Source of the DNA: Ophiura sarsii
Taxonomy: Eukaryota > Echinodermata > Ophiuroidea > Amphilepidida > Ophiuridae
Direction of reading: 5' to 3'
Assembly (NCBI GenBank): GCA_035610835.1
Contig: CM069457.1
Location: forward strand, 41,829,319 to 41,893,318
Length of the DNA stretch: 64,000 bases
Below the pieces are notes generated by a model. The model did not search any database. It had not been told where the DNA came from and worked only from the letters and a program-made list of their open reading frames with translations. The stretch's first letter is position 1, and the number at the start of each line of letters is the position of its first letter. The translations under genes and the position numbers were made by a program. Below, one piece after another: positions 60,601-64,000 of this stretch.

Positions 60601-63600
60601 CCCGATCAAAAGCAATCGTCTGAAAGAAGGTGCCAAAGGGTGTTAAAAACGGTGACGTTACAATAAGCGATAAATCCGCCGGTGAGGTCGTCCCAGGAAA
60701 TGGGGCAATGTACAGATCTCTGTAAGAGTAATTCTCGTCGGAAAATATCCAGAAGCCACCTAATAAGAAAGTTAAAAATGAAGAAAGAAAAAATGTATAA
60801 CGGTGCTGTCATTTTCGCATAACCCTTAGAAACCTGCACTATGGGGACATTATTCATAACAAAAGACCTGGGAAATCATAAATAAATGGGCGGGACAGGT
60901 TAAAATGGCCAAAACAGGTTAAAATACAGTTGCAAGAATCATGATTTTAGAAAATTGACACATGTTTAGGGATATTTGAAGGGGGTTAGGGCTTCCTAAG
61001 ATGTTGATCTTACTCGGTATGGGCTTTAAAAATATTGGTATTATGTTGTTGTATTATGACATGACTTTCAACCTTTCAAACAATTTTTACCCTTAAAATA
61101 AAAGTCATGACCTATTTCTTTTACCAATTCCGAGTTGCTCCATATTCATATGTTCATGATGGCATGACTATTTTATTGATTTTCACCACACTTTTTCTAA
61201 TATTTAAATTCTAGAAAACATTGATGCTGTTAATGTATCACTGAGTGAGGAAATGGGTATTTAATTATGCAACTCATCTACCTCAACAAAAAACAGTGTA
61301 TAAATGTGTTATAATTATTAAAATATAATATCAGCTTCAGTGTAAAATATAAATTGAAAGATAAATGCTTGTTTTAGTAATATTTCATCCAGTTATTTCT
61401 AAATATTCCTAATGAAAATGTTAGCATCAATTCCCACCATGGACATGAGTTGAAATATCAAACCTAGCCTTTTGTACTGTGTTACTACTCAAGTGCTAGC
61501 TTGATTGATTATTGGAATTTATGAATAGAACCATCAAGACCAACGCTTATCCAGACCATTCATAGATTCTATTAATTATTTTCTAGATTTAAGTGTTTCT
61601 TTATCTTGGTATGTCAATCAGATCGATTGGTTTTCGAATAATGTCTCTCTCTAAAGGGTTGTGGGGTGTTTTTTTTATTCACGAAACCAATGCACTCGTC
61701 TGTCATGTGTTGGGGTGTGTGGGGGAGGGGTATCCGTTATCGGAAGTCATTAAAAAGGGTTTTCACAATTTAACGTAATCTTTCATCATGAGACAGGAAA
61801 GTCAAATCAAATAAAGTATTCCTTGTATTTAAATTACTGGATTTATTTTTGAAAGTGTTACAGGGCGACATACAGCGTGTTTTTACTGAAGAAAAAAAGC
61901 AGGCATATGACTGCTAACGGATTAAAAAAACCCAGTAAAAACACACCACCACCGGCATTTGCCCGCTCATACCGGTTTATTTCTCCTGGATTTTAGATGC
62001 CTTTTATCCTTCGAAACCAAGGATAATAGCGGTTGAAACCGGTTAGGAAAAGCAGTCTTTCGTCAGTATAAACACGCACGGTTCCTGCTCAGCGCGTTTG
62101 CCGGTGGAAAAGCGGAAGTGGGCACACGATGCACGATCACCTGACAATTAAATGCAAACAGATGTGTATGACCTTTCGCTGGCATTTATTATAATGAGGT
62201 CAGCGGCAGCCGGCAAGTTTGTTTATCGAACTGAAATAAAAACACGTCTCTCACACGAGCAACCGGCTTTTATCCTGCTTTTTATAAGACGGGTAAAAGC
62301 TGGTTTGCTTAATAAAAACACGCTGATAGATTGGGTCCAGTGGTGGGATGTCGCTCGTTCTGTGCAAGTGAAATCTCCGAAGAATTCCGAAATTGCCCGA
62401 ATAGATAAGGTCACTTTTGATGGCTTTTTAATAAAACCAGCGTATGTATGAATATTGGTGTGTTTTTTAATTGTCCGTGAAATATTTATATTGATGTGTT
62501 CATTTCTAGTAAGATTTTTGGTTGTCCGGACAACTGCAGAAGTGCATTTTGGTAGACACTTGCTAATTTTGGGAATGTAACACAGGCTCGTTGTGCGGGA
62601 GGAGTGGCGAACCCCCTTCAGCAAAAATTACAAAAAGAGGAGTTGCCTTAACGCCAAAGATTCGCTCGGCACGTCACTTTACCTTACCTTTAATAGTGGA
62701 ATAAAGCGAACTTCTTTTCAAAAGAAATTCGCTTTAACGTCATTTCAAAAAATAGATTTCGCCCTAACGAACGAAAGACGGAATAAATCGCATTGTTTTC
62801 TTCGTCTTAAGGGTGATATTAACAAAGTTACATTTACGGTAATATTACGGGTGATACACCAGTCTATGTAAAGTAAGCCAGCCATACGTGTGATGTAGTG
62901 TCGCGGGGAACACATGTAGTTTCAAATGGATATCCCTTTAACATAATGTGCTAGGTCTACATTATACATAATTCTAAATCAAACAAATGTGATCAAAGCA
63001 GTCTTCCTACATACGCTGGTTTTATGAGAAAGTGATCTAAAGCGAGCTTTCCTATTCAGAAGATTTTAGAATTCTTCGGAGCTTGCACATGACATAAATT
63101 GCCCGCTTAGGAGGCCTATACATGTCTTTCGAAGTTCGTTTTCTAGCAATGGAAGGGATGAAGCTTAACATCAAAATATATATACAAAACAGATTGTTCA
63201 GAAACCTTTCCCAACTTTCAAAGTCTATCCCGATAATTAATAAACCAATCACTAGGCAGATTTGTATTTTGCTTCAATTCATTTCTCATGGTGATTCCAA
63301 ATATGGTGATGACATTCAATATTAGTAAATAACGACCAAATTCAAAACCTTCCTGTTCAGTTCTGTGCCACCCAACACTCGATCATTGTATTCATGTCAT
63401 TCATTTGACAATTATCTATCAAAGCGACCAATATCAAAGCCTACCTGTACAGTTCTGTGCCACACAACACTGATAATGACATAAATTTGACTATTATTAA
63501 TCAAAACGACCAAATTAAATCATACCTGTACAGGTCTGTTCCACACAAAACTTTGTTGTGACCTGAATTACTCTATATTTATCAAATTGGAACGACCAAA

Positions 63601-63943
63601 ATCAAAACCTACAGGTACAGTTCTGTGCCACCCAACAATTGGTTATGAATTAAATTTGACTATTATTAATCAAAACGACCCAATTTAAATCCTACCTGTA
63701 CAGGTCTGTGCCACACACAACTTTGTTGTGACTTGAATTCGACTATTATTTATCAAATTGAAACGACCAAAATCAAAACCTACGTGTACAGTTCTATGCC
63801 ACCCAACACTTGGTTATGCCATGCATTTGACTATTATTAACTTATCAAAACGACCAAAATCAAAACTTACCTGTACAGTTCTGTGCCACACTACACTTGG
63901 CTATTAACACGGCAAGTACAATGACGTTCAGTATCATGTCCAT
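48700..63943 (-). CDS. Gene 3: divergent YWTD propeller / six Calx-beta / transmembrane protein
   Basis: The coding sequence is the join of 63943-63871, 60759-60448 and 51608-48700, about 1097 residues, intact. The order is signal peptide, YWTD propeller, six Calx-beta domains, transmembrane helix and short tail ending GMSINY. The propeller is the most divergent of the three: exon 2 reads WIFSDENYSYRDLYIAP, and exon 3 opens YWMELDFLGGDPLHIW, is shorter, and carries a different cysteine-containing loop (DGATCNEAW). Calx-beta 4-6, the helix and the tail are nearly the same as in the others. Intron 2 (8.8 kb) and intron 1 (3.1 kb) are far larger than in genes 1-2 and full of unrelated mobile elements. 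The exon 2 donor is the least certain junction. Confidence 0.82.
52328..53340. mobile_element. 1.0-kb mariner-type element remnant
   Basis: The inverted ends CGAGGGTCATTCAATAAGTT are flanked by TA (52326-52327, 53341-53342). The end sequence resembles mariner-group termini. No intact transposase is present. Confidence 0.75.
53405..53971. mobile_element. Mariner-type foldback, second copy, one end lost
   Basis: It is the reverse orientation of the element at 16369-17055 (shared aaaccatgtcatttactggt and gggctttacattg). The right end caccctg/tatata is kept; the left end is truncated. Confidence 0.65.
54680..54787 (-). mobile_element. LINE C-terminal fragment
   Basis: The minus strand encodes FSISATRIWNTLLDYFRSG followed by PSIKSQLKIH. 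This matches the usual end of CR1/jockey-like LINE proteins, with their WNsLP and FKxxLKxHL motifs. Only this short piece is recognisable. Confidence 0.55.
55242..56430. mobile_element. 1.19-kb element with CGGCCGAGTGCACC ends
   Basis: The inverted ends CGGCCGAGTGCACCAATGAC match perfectly for about 25 bases, and the inner parts are rich in gctacctcgctagtaact. The flanking repeat without the insertion is at about 63210-63235 (gtctatcccgat versus gtcta/tatctcaat), suggesting a TA or similar target. It contains a tRNA-like B-box stretch at about 55850-55910 (minus strand). Confidence 0.7.
56430..56540. repeat. Dispersed repeat shared with the intergenic regions
   Basis: The sequence around ttatttcaatgcatttctca also occurs at 63205-63320, and in reverse complement at 23255-23365 and 44010-44120 (around actttgaaagttNgg). 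The left part of this copy lies at 55210-55241, before the element inserted in it. Confidence 0.6.
56576..56659. repeat. 84-bp perfect palindrome
   Basis: Two 42-base arms, beginning tctttattcaactgttc, are exact reverse complements with no spacer (centre between 56617 and 56618, ttatttt/aaaataa). The match stops abruptly at 56575/56660. Confidence 0.95.
56840..57260. repeat. Direct duplication of about 210 bp
   Basis: Two diverged tandem copies share cttttttgctaacgac, gacctttaaaact, actaactatgtt and gtattttactttcaggt. Confidence 0.75.
57660..59118 (+). pseudogene. 5'-truncated non-LTR retrotransposon ORF2 (jockey/CR1-like), dead
   Basis: It encodes recognisable reverse-transcriptase motifs in order: YRPISLLSNITKIME, RQFGFRAGHST, ALYIKGAFDKVW, SVPQGSILGPLLFSVF and YANDSTLF. 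A C-terminal region with GVTIDSKLTWSKHI, PLWNSLPDDI and FKCRVHGHL follows. Two in-frame stops interrupt it (58276-58278 and near 58792). The motif A aspartate is replaced by Tyr (LYIKGAFD for LDIKGAFD), and the usual YADD box reads YAND. A 30-bp tandem duplication (ICRLFDLCFK twice) marks the 5' end. It lies antisense within gene 3 intron 2. Confidence 0.85.
59700..59881 (-). pseudogene. Second LINE reverse-transcriptase fragment
   Basis: The minus strand encodes VELSNTYLGVTFSRNLSDHN, then HINDIIKTGNRLIGYVK. This is the post-catalytic region of jockey/CR1-like reverse transcriptases (YLGVxxS.LxWxxHI). It is bordered by a G-run at 59897-59923. Confidence 0.6.
59897..59923 (+). repeat. Poly-G run (27 G)
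   Basis: 27 consecutive G in gene 3 intron 2, which read as poly-C in the sense of the gene. Length may be an assembly estimate. Confidence 0.7.
60448..60759 (-). CDS. Gene 3 exon 2 (first propeller blades)
   Basis: The acceptor is tcttattag/GTGGCTTC. The frame is open through FWIFSDE, DLYIAPFPG, FDRATATVYWTE and SAQNAFVRG. The preferred donor is CTACAG/gttcaa, phase 1. The following intron then aligns with genes 1-2 (shared ccaggtgctttaa). A second phase-compatible donor, CCAG/gtgctt, would extend the exon to 60430. Transcript evidence would decide between them. Confidence 0.75.
61873..62325. mobile_element. Possible 453-bp MITE
   Basis: The inverted ends CAGCGTGTTTTTA are flanked by ATA on each side, with a GC-richer interior than the surroundings. 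The family is not resolved. Confidence 0.5.
62585..62690 (+). repeat. SINE 3' part, diverged
   Basis: The sequence gtgcgggaggagtggcgaac and the later gctcggcacgtcacttta match the 3' half of the SINE at 5112-5428 in sense orientation. The tRNA-like head is missing. Confidence 0.55.
63340..63870 (-). repeat. Tandem repeats derived from the exon 1/intron 1 junction (gene 3)
   Basis: About six units of roughly 90-100 bp each contain cctacctgtacagttctgtg (or a close variant) and ccacacaacactttggtta. On the minus strand these read as codons 14-24 of exon 1 followed by CAG/gtagg-type donor sequence. This is the longest and best-preserved of the three arrays. Confidence 0.8.
63871..63943 (-). CDS. 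Gene 3 exon 1 (signal peptide)
   Basis: The exon encodes MDMILNVIVLAVLIAKCSVA then QNCT plus one base. It has the same 73-bp length, the same Kozak context (caaaATGGAC) and the same donor (ACAG/gtaagt) as genes 1 and 2. Only about 57 bp of 5' flank remain before the window ends, so any promoter or upstream non-coding exon lies outside. Confidence 0.82.
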
Positions 63944-64000
63944 TTTGTCAAGATCCATCTACTAGTAAATCTGCTGCCCGCGCCTCGCTTTCAAAGTTTT

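Larger units (their letters stand above)
60760..63870 (-). other. Gene 3 intron 1
   Basis: The 3.1-kb intron is mostly unrelated to intron 1 of genes 1-2. It contains a possible MITE (61873-62325), a SINE tail (62585-62690), a dispersed repeat (63205-63320) and the exon-1-derived array (63340-63870). Sequence at 60850-61850 shows nothing I can assign. Confidence 0.7.

Overview
This is animal genomic DNA: spliced genes with GT/AG introns, long AT-rich non-coding stretches, and many eukaryotic DNA-transposon, LINE and SINE remnants. The family content (LDL-receptor class B propeller, Calx-beta domains, Tc1/mariner, hAT and TTAA-target elements, a tRNA-derived SINE) and frequent words such as taggcctac suggest a marine invertebrate, perhaps a deuterostome such as an echinoderm or hemichordate. 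That placement is an inference of low confidence.

The only convincing genes are three tandem paralogues, all on the minus strand. Each has exactly three coding exons, with phase-1 introns: exon 1 (73 bp, signal peptide), exon 2 (about 310-336 bp, start of a YWTD beta-propeller) and one exon of about 2.9 kb (rest of the propeller, six Calx-beta domains, a transmembrane helix and a short tyrosine/proline-containing tail). Gene 1 is 11451-20871, gene 2 is 30679-39838 and gene 3 is 48700-63943. I joined the exons by hand and all three open frames are intact (about 1115, 1116 and 1097 residues). They are predicted type I cell-surface proteins of unknown ligand.

Layout: 1-8050 is gene-free and made of repeats. 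8050-11450 is the 3' flank of gene 1, followed by gene 1, intergenic region 1 (20872-30678), gene 2, intergenic region 2 (39839-48699) and gene 3, whose 5' end lies at the right edge of the window. Gene 2 resembles gene 1 in exons 1-2, introns and upstream DNA, but resembles gene 3 from the second Calx-beta domain through its 3' flank. The two intergenic regions are near-identical. This is the signature of an unequal crossover inside exon 3 of an older gene pair, which made a hybrid middle gene. Later insertions into only one of the two duplicated blocks reveal empty sites for several transposable elements.

The introns and spacers hold a dense record of mobile DNA: a three-level nested insertion, foldback elements built from two Tc1 5' halves, TTAA-target MITEs, an 84-bp perfect palindrome, a 61-bp minisatellite with higher-order structure, and tandem repeats that copy the 3' part of exon 1 with its splice donor. 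No rRNA gene, CRISPR array, functional tRNA gene or convincing fourth gene was seen.
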